A stretch of 7,825 nt of DNA, taken from contig JAKDIE010000053.1 of NCBI GenBank assembly GCA_030450655.1, positions 1-7,825 of the forward strand, read 5' to 3'. Each line of letters starts with the position of its first letter. Position 1 is the stretch's first letter. A model generated the notes under the pieces. The model worked only from the letters and a program-made list of their open reading frames with translations, made no database searches and was not told the origin of the DNA. Position numbers and translations under genes: made by a program. Positions 1-6,781 of the stretch are shown here, piece by piece. This DNA is from Ruaniaceae bacterium (GTDB taxonomy: Bacteria; Actinomycetota; Actinomycetes; Actinomycetales; Actinomycetaceae).

Positions 1-1
1 C

Positions 2-742
<741 letters not shown>

Positions 743-762
743 CACTCCAGCTTGTATGTGGG

Positions 763-1989
763 TCAGCCGAGGGTGCCGTCTCGTAGCGACGCGGCGAGGG
801 CCGGGGCCACGGGCAGGCGCGGGATGAGGGTCGCCTGGAGCGCGTGGTACACGTCCGGCTTGCCCGCCCACACCGTGCCGGAGGGCCCGTTGGTGACGCT
901 CACCTCGTGGCGCCAACTGCCGCGCTCGGCATCGATGAGGTAGCGCGCAGCGTAGTCCCACCACTGCTCGTACTGGCGTGCGTAGACATCGTCGCCGGTG
1001 GCCCGGAACAGCACCGCGGCGGCACCGATCGCCTCCGCCGCCACCCAGTGCATCCGTTCGCGCACCACCGGTGCCCCGTCCCAATCAACGGTGTAGACGA
1101 AACCGTCCGCGCCGTCGGCGTGCCAACCGTCCGCTACGCCAGCGTCGTAGAGAGCGCGCGCGCCATCCTCCGCCCACGGCGGCACGTCCTCGCCGAGAGC
1201 GCGCAGCTGCGCCGCGGCCTGCAACGCCAGCCGCGCCCACTCGAACGAGTGGCCCACGGTGGCGCCGTAGGGGCGGAACGGGTGCGCAGGGGTGTCACGG
1301 TTGTAGTCGAGAACCGGCTCCCACGAGGTGGTGAAGTGCTCGGGAAGCCGCCACTCGTTGCCGCGCGCGAACTCGAGCGCGCGGGCGATGATCCGCCAGG
1401 CGCGGTGCAGGTACACGGGTTCGCCCAGCACGTCCGCGGCGGCCAGGTACGCCTCCACGGTGTGCATGTTCGCGTTGATCCCGCGGTACTCCTCCTCTGT
1501 GGACCAGTCGCGAGCGAAGGCCTCGCGGCTCATCCCCACCTCCTCGTCCCAGAAGTGATCGGTGTGCACCGCCAGCGCCTCGTCGAGGAGCTCGCGCGCG
1601 CCCGGGCGCCCGGCGGCCGTGGCCGAGGCTGCGGCAAGAATCACGAAGGCGTGCCCGTACGCCTCCTTCGCATCGTTCGGGTGATTCTGCCCGACGGCGG
1701 CGAACCAGCCCCCGCTTTCACGGTCCCGCAGGCGTCCCTCAAGTGCGGCGATGCCGTGATCGGCGAGTGGCGCCGCGCCCGGGCGCCCCATCATCGCGCC
1801 GAGGGAGAAGCAGTGGGTCATGCGGCAGGTGATCCACAGCTCGACGTCGTGCGCAGGGTCCAGTGCGCCGTCGTCGTCCAGCCACCCGAACCCGCCCTCG
1901 GGATCAGCCGCTGCCGCCGCGAACGCGAGAAGCCGATCGGCCTCGCCCTCAAGCCAGCGGGCGTGCGCGGGGTTCTCCAGCCAGTTCAT
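763..1989 (-). CDS. AGE-family sugar isomerase, YihS / D-mannose isomerase type
   Basis: This 408-residue protein of the N-acylglucosamine 2-epimerase fold (alpha/alpha barrel) would be a cytosolic aldose-ketose isomerase. It aligns end to end with what I recall of E. coli YihS (about 413 aa): the opening MNWLENPAHARWLE, LWITCRMTH (Arg56), the run EEYRGINANMHTVEA, DGADGFVYTVDWDG and the ending IPRLPVAP. The catalytic histidines of YihS have counterparts at His176, His247 (GHSFEW) and His382 (DVYH). YihS interconverts sulfoquinovose/sulfofructose and mannose/fructose; actinobacterial relatives include D-mannose isomerases. Cellobiose 2-epimerase is less likely from the motifs. The ATG at 1987-1989 is chosen because AGAAGGAAGG sits 7 bases upstream and because YihS starts at the same place; the frame stays open further upstream but overlaps the permease gene. 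It is the last gene of the sugar operon, 59 bases after the permease stop. Class is confident; the substrate is inferred. Confidence 0.9.
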   Translation of the reverse strand: MNWLENPAHARWLEGEADRLLAFAAAAADPEGGFGWLDDDGALDPAHDVELWITCRMTHCFSLGAMMGRPGAAPLADHGIAALEGRLRDRESGGWFAAVGQNHPNDAKEAYGHAFVILAAASATAAGRPGARELLDEALAVHTDHFWDEEVGMSREAFARDWSTEEEYRGINANMHTVEAYLAAADVLGEPVYLHRAWRIIARALEFARGNEWRLPEHFTTSWEPVLDYNRDTPAHPFRPYGATVGHSFEWARLALQAAAQLRALGEDVPPWAEDGARALYDAGVADGWHADGADGFVYTVDWDGAPVVRERMHWVAAEAIGAAAVLFRATGDDVYARQYEQWWDYAARYLIDAERGSWRHEVSVTNGPSGTVWAGKPDVYHALQATLIPRLPVAPALAASLRDGTLG

Positions 1990-2039
1990 TCTGGGACCTT
2001 CCTTCTCGATAGCGACCACCCGCCGCCATCTCCCAGAAT
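1988..2039 (-). promoter_or_regulatory. 9-bp perfect inverted repeat across the isomerase start codon
   Basis: In the 59-base gap between permease and isomerase genes, the minus strand reads ATTCTGGGA (2039-2031) and later TCCCAGAAT (1996-1988), exact reverse complements with a 34-base loop. The 3' arm covers the 7-base spacer and the first two bases of the isomerase ATG, while the Shine-Dalgarno AGAAGGAAGG (2006-1997) lies in the loop. Folded in mRNA this could limit initiation of the isomerase; as DNA it could be a two-site operator. The upstream arm also overlaps GCTATTCT, which recurs as the -10 region of the operon promoter, but no good -35 accompanies it here. The repeat is seen directly; any function is inference. 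Confidence 0.45.
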
Positions 2040-2048
2040 AGCGGGACA

Positions 2049-3812
2049 CTACGTGGCGACGAGCCGGCGGCGCATCCCCTCGGCGTACTGCTCGGCAGTG
2101 AGCCCCGCCACGAGGTGCCAGGTTCCCGCGGCCACCTGCACGGCCGCCGTAACCCCGGCGCGCTGCAAGGCATCCACGTCCACTGCGGAATCGTCCGTGA
2201 CCTCCACCCGCACCCGGGTCTCGGCCACGGCCTCGACGGCAGCGACGTTCTCTTCGCCGCCAAGCGCCGCCATCCACTGCTTCGCCTGGTTGGTCTCGAC
2301 GTCTCCCACCACGATCACGCGGGTCTCAACAACTGGCGCCTCCACGAGTTCGGAGGTGGCGCGGCGCGCGGCGGCCTTCTGCTCCGGCGTGCGGTAGTCG
2401 AAGAACACCACCATGAAGAACGCGGTGAAGAAGGCGCCGCCGATCGCCAGCGCATACAGCCCGATGTTCGAGAACGCGGGGATCGTGAGCAGCGATGTGA
2501 AGACGAACGCATTGGTCGTCACCGAGCCACCGATGCCGAGGATCAGCCCGCCCACGAAGCAGCCCGCCAGCATCCGCGGGTAGATCTTCTTGAACCGCAG
2601 GTGGATGCCGTACAGGGACGGCTCCGAGATCCCGCCGAGCAGGCCGGCAGCGAGAGCACCTGTCGCCGTCTGCCTCATCTGGACCTCCTTGTCCCGGTAG
2701 GCGTGGAAGAGGACGCCCGCCGTCGCCCCAAAGCAGGCGAAGTTCCATGCGCCCATCGGGCCCTGGATGAAGTCGTAGCCGAGCTGGTTGATGTTGATGA
2801 GCATGACGGCGTTCAGGGGCCAGTGCAGCCCGAGCGGCACCATGAACGGGTAGATCATCGGGATCAGCAACGCGAAGATGAATGGGGAGGTGCCGTTGAT
2901 CGCCTCCAGCACCTGGCCGAGCCAGGCGCCCACGTACACGCCGATCGGGCCGATCAGGAACGCCGTGAGCGGGAGCATCACGAGCATCGCCAGGAACGGC
3001 ACGAAGATCAGCTGCAGGTTATCTGGGATGAGCTTCTTCAGCCCCTTGTACAGCGGCCCCAGGACGGCGGCCATGAGAAGCGGCGGGAAGACCTGCGAGT
3101 TGTACGTGAAGAGGGTCAGCGGGACCCCGAAGATGTCGATCAGCGTCACCTCGCTTCCGAACACAATCTCGGTGCGCGCGGCAGGATTCTCCACCAGCGC
3201 CGAGAAGCCGGGAAGCATCACTAACGCCATGACGGCGAATCCTACCCAGGGGTCCGCGCCGAGCTTCTTCGTGGCGTTGTACGCCACCATCAGCGGCAGG
3301 AACACGAACACGGACTGCCAGAGCAGGTTGACGAACTGCCACCCTGGGGAGAGTTCGGTGCGGGGGTCCGCCCAGTTGCCGATCACTCCGAGGGTGGACA
3401 TGAGTGCCATGAACGTGATGAACAGGGAGGCGCCAAGGAGCGCGCCGAGGATCGGGCGGAACGAGTCCGAGAGGAACTCGAAGAACGAGTCAATCCACGC
3501 GAACTTCCCACGCACGCCGCCCTCGCGCGCCTGCGCCTTCAGCTCCTCGTCCGAGAGCGGCTTCTTGCTCGTCATCTCGGGAAGGGCATTGATCTCGTTG
3601 AACGCATTCTGGACGGCGCCGCCCATGATGATCTGGTAGCGCTCTCCGGACTGTGGCACGGCCCCCATCACGCCCTTGATCTGCTCCACGGTAGCCGTGT
3701 CAACCCCAGAGGCGTCCGCAAGCTGGAAGCGCAGCCGCGTTGCGCAGTGACTGAGGCTGACGACGTTCTGCGCGCCGCCAACAGCGTTCAGGATCTCTTG
3801 TGCTGTGCTCAT
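2049..3812 (-). CDS. ptsG: PTS glucose/mannose-type permease EIIBC with C-terminal degenerate EIIB-like domain
   Basis: This inner-membrane component imports and phosphorylates a hexose. EIIB occupies about residues 1-78 with the phosphocysteine Cys23 in LSHCATRLRF. EIIC spans about 100-473, with many hydrophobic segments, GLHWPLNAVM (His330), GYDFIQGPMGAWNFACFG and GISEPSLYG (Glu397). These segments closely follow my recollection of Corynebacterium PtsG, a glucose/mannose permease, including the lead-in GVRGKFAWIDSFFEFLSD. Corynebacterial PtsG carries EIIA at its C-terminus; here there is instead an approximately 80-residue second EIIB-like domain (506-587, starting near ALGGEENV) with no cysteine. 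The ATG at 3810-3812 lies 2 bases after the stop of the upstream fusion gene, and its Shine-Dalgarno GAAGG (3823-3819, 6-base spacer) lies within that gene's last codons, which suggests translational coupling. Transport class is confident; the exact sugar is not proven, and the gene symbol is by similarity only. Confidence 0.9.
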   Translation of the reverse strand: MSTAQEILNAVGGAQNVVSLSHCATRLRFQLADASGVDTATVEQIKGVMGAVPQSGERYQIIMGGAVQNAFNEINALPEMTSKKPLSDEELKAQAREGGVRGKFAWIDSFFEFLSDSFRPILGALLGASLFITFMALMSTLGVIGNWADPRTELSPGWQFVNLLWQSVFVFLPLMVAYNATKKLGADPWVGFAVMALVMLPGFSALVENPAARTEIVFGSEVTLIDIFGVPLTLFTYNSQVFPPLLMAAVLGPLYKGLKKLIPDNLQLIFVPFLAMLVMLPLTAFLIGPIGVYVGAWLGQVLEAINGTSPFIFALLIPMIYPFMVPLGLHWPLNAVMLININQLGYDFIQGPMGAWNFACFGATAGVLFHAYRDKEVQMRQTATGALAAGLLGGISEPSLYGIHLRFKKIYPRMLAGCFVGGLILGIGGSVTTNAFVFTSLLTIPAFSNIGLYALAIGGAFFTAFFMVVFFDYRTPEQKAAARRATSELVEAPVVETRVIVVGDVETNQAKQWMAALGGEENVAAVEAVAETRVRVEVTDDSAVDVDALQRAGVTAAVQVAAGTWHLVAGLTAEQYAEGMRRRLVAT

Positions 3813-3823
3813 GATTAGCCTTC
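3813..3823 (-). promoter_or_regulatory. Ribosome binding site of the permease gene, inside the end of the EI gene
   Basis: On the minus strand GAAGG (3823-3819) is followed by 6 bases and the permease ATG. The Shine-Dalgarno is built from the last Glu and Gly codons of the EIIA-HPr-EI gene, whose TAA lies between it and the ATG. This decides the permease start and implies that a terminating ribosome can feed re-initiation, keeping the two halves of the phosphorelay in proportion. Confidence 0.65.
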
Positions 3824-6403
3824 GTTGACGGGGATCAGTGCGCGGACGTCGTCGGGGGTGGAACAGGCGAGCGCCTTCGTGGCGAGCTCCGTGCACTGAG
3901 CCAGCGAATAGGCGCGCACGGCGGCCTTCACGGAAGGGATCGCAGGGATCGAACAGGACAGCTCATCCACGCCGAGACCCACGAGGATCGGAACGGCCTG
4001 CGGATCGGACGCGATGCCGCCGCAGACCCCCAACCACTTGCCCTTCGCGTGCATCGCCTCGGCGCCGCGGGCGATCAGCGAGAGCACGGCGGGGTTGCAG
4101 GGGTCCACCTGCGCCGCCAGCTTCGGGTGGCCGCGGTCCATCGCGAGGGTGTAGCTCGTCAGATCGTTCGTGCCCACGGAGAAGAAGTCGCACCCCTCCT
4201 CTGCGGCGAACTGCGCCGCCATCACGGCCACGGAGGGGACTTCCATCATGATGCCCACCGAGACGGGGGCGGTCACGCCGCTCGTCGCCCGGACCTCGTC
4301 GTAAATGGCCTTGGCGCTGCGCCAATCGTCGATCGTGGCGATCATCGGGAACATCACGTGGAGCCTGGCACCGGCGTCCGCCGCCGCGAGGATTGCGCGG
4401 AGCTGCGTGCGCAGCACCTCGGGGCGTTCGAGTCCCACACGCACGCCGCGCATCCCGAGGAATGGATTCTCCTCGGGAGGGATCGGCAGGTAGGTGAGCG
4501 GCTTGTCCCCGCCCACATCCAGCGTGCGGATCACGAGGGGCTCGCCGGGTCCAAGCGCCTTCGCGCATGCGGCGTACACCTCGGCTTGCTCCTGCTCAGA
4601 CGGCGCACGCGAACGCCCCATGAACACGAACTCGGAACGCAGCAGGCCCACGCCTTCGGCTCCGCGTTGCCTGGCCTCGTGGGCATCCGCCACCCCGCCG
4701 ATATTGGCGACGACGGCGATCTGGTGGCCGTCCGTGGTGATCGCGGGCTCGTTCTTGTGTGCCTCCTCGAACGCACGGCGTGCGGCGATCCGCTGCTGCC
4801 GCTCCACGATGGTAGATATCTCCGCGTCGCTCAGGTTGAGTTGCAGTGAACCGGCCGATCCGTCGATCACCACACGGGCGCCGTCGGCAATATCCAGCGC
4901 GCGGGTCTCGATGCCGGCGACCGCCGGGATGTCCAGCGAGCGCGCGATGATGGCCACGTGGCTCGAGGCCCCGCCACTGGAGGTGGCGAACCCCACCACC
5001 TTGGTGCGGTCCAGTTGCGCGGTGTCCGAGGGTGTGAGCTCCTCGGCGATGAGGATCGTGCCGGGCTGCAACTCTGGCTTCTTGGAGCGCTGGCCGGTGA
5101 TCTCCTCGAGTACACGCTGGCCCACATCGCGCAGGTCATTCGCGCGCTCGGAGAGGATCTCGTCCGTGAGGTTCGCCAGCTGATCAGCCATCGTGTTGTA
5201 TGCCCCGCGCCAGGCGTGCGCGGCGCTGCGGCCCTTATCGATGGCGCTGACGGCGATATCGAGCAGCTCCGGATCCACCAGGATCTCCTGGTGCGCGGCG
5301 AAGATCGCGGCCTTATCCGGCTCCGAATCGTCCTGGAGCTTCTTCTCGAGGGATGAGAGGTCGAGGAGCGCGCGATCGATCGCCGAATCGAGCTTGCGGC
5401 GCTCAACGTGGCGGTTCTCGCCGTCAATCTCCACATCGATGTCATCGTGGCGAATTTGCAGAACGGTGCCGACCGCGAGCCCGGGGGAGGCCGCCACGCC
5501 GAGCAGCAGATTCCAGTCCCCGGACCGTGGACCGGCAGGCTCGGTTGCGGGCTCGGGCTTCCGCTCCGGTTCGGGTGTGAGGGCAGGCATCGCGAGCGTG
5601 TCCTCCGTTCCCGAGGGAGGGAGGTCCTCTCCGAGACCTTCTTTGACAGCCTGCGTGAGTTCGGCGATCGCCTCGCGAGCGTCCGAGCCGTGCGCGGTGA
5701 GCACGATCTTCTGGCCGTAGCCCACGGCCAGGCTCATGATCGAGACGATGCTCTTCGCGTTCGCGGAGTCATCGCCGCGGCGCAACCGGATATCGGACTT
5801 GTAGGACTTCGCGATGGCGACCATCGTGGCGGAGGGACGCGCATGGAGGCCCGTGGGGTTCGGCACCACGATGCCTTCTGACGTTGCACTAACGGCGAGC
5901 GTGCCGGCATCGTCCTCGTCGTCGTCGGGCTCAGTGAGCTCAACCGTTGCGGCCGCGTCGAGTCCCGCCGTCACGAGGCCCGTGGCGGGTTCGAGCGTGG
6001 CCACGCGCTCGCTGTTCGTGATGACCACCTGGGTGAGGAGGCTCTTCGCGGCGCGGGCAACGCCGTCGAGATCGAACTCGATCAGGGGATCGCCCACGTT
6101 GACGCTCTGCCCCTCTGCGACCTTGGCGGTGAAGCCCTCGCCGCCAAGCGCCACGGTGTCCAGGCCGATGTGCATGAGGATCTCGAGTCCTGCGGCGTCA
6201 CGGATCGTCACGGCGTGGTGCGAGGGTTGAAGATCGATGACCTCGCCGGCCACGGGAGCAACAAGGAGGTTGCTCAGGGGGTCAATGGAGAAGCCGTCTC
6301 CCACCATCTTCCGAGCAAACACGGGATCGGGCACGTCCTCGATTCGAACCATGACGCCGGTCAGTGGCGCAACGATCGTTGAACGGGCTGGGGAATCGCC
6401 CAT
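3815..6403 (-). CDS. ptsI: Fused PTS EIIA(Glc)-HPr-Enzyme I multiphosphoryl transfer protein
   Basis: This 862-residue cytosolic protein combines three phosphotransfer modules. EIIA of the glucose family covers about 8-140: VPDPVFARKMVGDG, His63 in SHHAVTI and phosphoacceptor His78 in ILMHIGLDTV. After an acidic linker (EPDDDEDDAG), HPr covers about 174-262: phosphoacceptor His187 in GLHARP, and Ser218 in NAKSIVSIMSL at the position of the HPr regulatory serine. A Pro/Glu/Lys-rich linker (about 266-296) leads to Enzyme I from about 299: LLGVAASPGLAVG, catalytic His482 in GGASSHVAIIAR, PEP-site motifs GVGLLRSEFVFM, MRGVRVGLERPEVLRTQL, GIMMEVPS and SVGTNDLTSYTLAMDR, and Cys794 in GVCGGIASD (a Gly where E. 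coli EI has Glu). The ATG at 6401-6403 directly precedes the EIIA domain and has AGGAAG 10 bases upstream; the frame is open further up only through non-coding DNA and the tRNA. It is the first gene of the operon. Confidence 0.95.
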   Translation of the reverse strand: MGDSPARSTIVAPLTGVMVRIEDVPDPVFARKMVGDGFSIDPLSNLLVAPVAGEVIDLQPSHHAVTIRDAAGLEILMHIGLDTVALGGEGFTAKVAEGQSVNVGDPLIEFDLDGVARAAKSLLTQVVITNSERVATLEPATGLVTAGLDAAATVELTEPDDDEDDAGTLAVSATSEGIVVPNPTGLHARPSATMVAIAKSYKSDIRLRRGDDSANAKSIVSIMSLAVGYGQKIVLTAHGSDAREAIAELTQAVKEGLGEDLPPSGTEDTLAMPALTPEPERKPEPATEPAGPRSGDWNLLLGVAASPGLAVGTVLQIRHDDIDVEIDGENRHVERRKLDSAIDRALLDLSSLEKKLQDDSEPDKAAIFAAHQEILVDPELLDIAVSAIDKGRSAAHAWRGAYNTMADQLANLTDEILSERANDLRDVGQRVLEEITGQRSKKPELQPGTILIAEELTPSDTAQLDRTKVVGFATSSGGASSHVAIIARSLDIPAVAGIETRALDIADGARVVIDGSAGSLQLNLSDAEISTIVERQQRIAARRAFEEAHKNEPAITTDGHQIAVVANIGGVADAHEARQRGAEGVGLLRSEFVFMGRSRAPSEQEQAEVYAACAKALGPGEPLVIRTLDVGGDKPLTYLPIPPEENPFLGMRGVRVGLERPEVLRTQLRAILAAADAGARLHVMFPMIATIDDWRSAKAIYDEVRATSGVTAPVSVGIMMEVPSVAVMAAQFAAEEGCDFFSVGTNDLTSYTLAMDRGHPKLAAQVDPCNPAVLSLIARGAEAMHAKGKWLGVCGGIASDPQAVPILVGLGVDELSCSIPAIPSVKAAVRAYSLAQCTELATKALACSTPDDVRALIPVNEG

Positions 6404-6429
6404 ACGGCGCTCACTTCCTACTCCGTGTA

Positions 6430-6524
6430 GCGCCACGACATTGCGGCGCCAGGTAACGAGCTGAGAATAGCCGAGCGAGCGCCAGGATGTGAAGTGGCGC
6501 ACACAATGCGAGACTGGGTGGCGC
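6430..6524. repeat. Cluster of five GCGCCA/TGGCGC half-sites around the PTS promoter
   Basis: The hexamer occurs five times in 95 bases: plus-strand GCGCCA at 6430-6435, 6446-6451 and 6479-6484, and TGGCGC at 6495-6500 and 6519-6524. The copies at 6479 and 6495 form a perfect inverted repeat with a 10-base spacer that encloses the -35 element (6488-6493). The copies at 6430 and 6446 have the same 16-base start-to-start spacing but are direct, and lie at or below the expected transcription start. At this GC content I estimate well under one copy by chance. The layout fits repressor operators; no regulator gene is in the window, so the binding factor is unknown. Confidence 0.45.
6464..6493 (-). 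promoter_or_regulatory. Probable sigma-70-type promoter of the PTS operon
   Basis: Reading the minus strand, a -35 TTCACA (6493-6488; five of six to consensus) is separated by 18 bases from a -10 TATTCT (6469-6464; four of six). It points toward the EIIA-HPr-EI start at 6403, and would give a leader of roughly 50 bases. It lies downstream of the terminator-like hairpin at 6549-6574, as expected for an independently transcribed operon. Found by eye; a start site has not been mapped. Confidence 0.5.
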
Positions 6525-6548
6525 CGTTGAGATGTAGAGACGAAAGAA

Positions 6549-6574
6549 GGGCCCTGGCCGGTTGACCAGAACCC
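6549..6574 (-). terminator. Intrinsic terminator candidate between tRNA-Pro and the PTS operon
   Basis: On the minus strand an 11-pair stem, GGGTTCTGGTC against GGCCAGGGCCC, closes on an AACC tetraloop and is followed by the pyrimidine-rich TTCTTTCGTCTCT. Three of the pairs are G-U, so the stem is complete only in minus-strand RNA; on the plus strand these become A-C mismatches. This orientation bias supports a role in ending transcripts that come from tRNA-Pro or from genes further upstream. Confidence 0.6.
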
Positions 6575-6584
6575 TTGATCCGTC

Positions 6585-6616
6585 GGGGTATTGCCGGCGG
6601 TGCCGGCTTCTACCCC
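6585..6616 (-). other. Stem-loop in the tRNA-Pro trailer (middle of three)
   Basis: The minus strand shows GGGGTA, then GCCGGC, a three-base ACC loop, GCCGGC and TACCCC: two 6-bp stems separated by a small internal loop (GAA/AA). It has no U-tract. It lies between the terminator candidate and the hairpin next to the tRNA. It may be part of a structured trailer or small RNA. Confidence 0.45.
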
Positions 6617-6625
6617 TTCCTCCTC

Positions 6626-6656
6626 GGACCAAATGCGAGCAAGCTCGCAATGGTCC
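6626..6656 (-). other. Stem-loop just 3' of tRNA-Pro (first of three)
   Basis: A near-perfect hairpin begins 6 bases beyond the tRNA discriminator base: GGACCA pairs with TGGTCC, and after a small internal loop TGCGAG pairs with CTCGCA around a four-base loop. No U-rich tail follows on either strand, so it is a poor intrinsic terminator by itself. It could mark the 3' processing boundary of the tRNA precursor or belong to a longer structured RNA. Confidence 0.45.
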
Positions 6657-6662
6657 TCGTCG

Positions 6663-6736
<74 letters not shown>

Positions 6737-6746
6737 TGGCCGTCCA

Positions 6747-6776
6747 ACTATAGCCCGCGAGTGCCGCCACGCAGAA
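6747..6776 (-). promoter_or_regulatory. Possible promoter of tRNA-Pro
   Basis: On the minus strand TATAGT (6752-6747; five of six to the -10 consensus) sits 10 bases before the tRNA 5' end, which would place the start site a few bases ahead of mature tRNA. The hexamer 18 bases upstream, TTCTGC (6776-6771), is a weak -35. The 45-base gap after the metallophosphoesterase stop contains nothing else recognisable. Confidence 0.4.
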
Positions 6777-6781
6777 ATCGG

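Noticed and set aside
2035..2040. GCTATTCT before the isomerase as a separate promoter
   Set aside because: It shares its -10-like octamer with the operon promoter, but no acceptable -35 lies 16-19 bases upstream. Co-transcription with the permease is simpler.
1990..2277. Upstream extension of the isomerase frame
   Set aside because: The extra codons overlap the permease C-terminus, are Arg/Gly-rich without similarity to the family, and YihS-type proteins begin with the same MxW segment found at 1989.
844..2397. Long plus-strand open frame (517 codons) opposite the isomerase and permease ends
   Set aside because: It is antisense to two recognised genes, spans their intergenic gap, has Arg/Pro/His-rich composition typical of a high-GC shadow frame, and shows no recognisable domain.
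2115..3224. Plus-strand open frame (369 codons) opposite the permease
   Set aside because: It lies wholly antisense to the EIIC domain and is His/Arg/Glu/Asp-rich, the pattern expected from the complement of hydrophobic codons.
4049..4849. Plus-strand open frame (266 codons) opposite the EI domain
   Set aside because: It is a shadow of a highly conserved coding region, with no family motif and no ribosome binding site of note.
6341..6350. GATTCGAACC match to the T-arm of tRNA-Pro (6675-6684), as a possible attachment site
   Set aside because: Only 10 bases are shared, and it encodes the conserved start of EIIA (Val-Arg-Ile). There is no integrase and no longer repeat, so chance is the better explanation.
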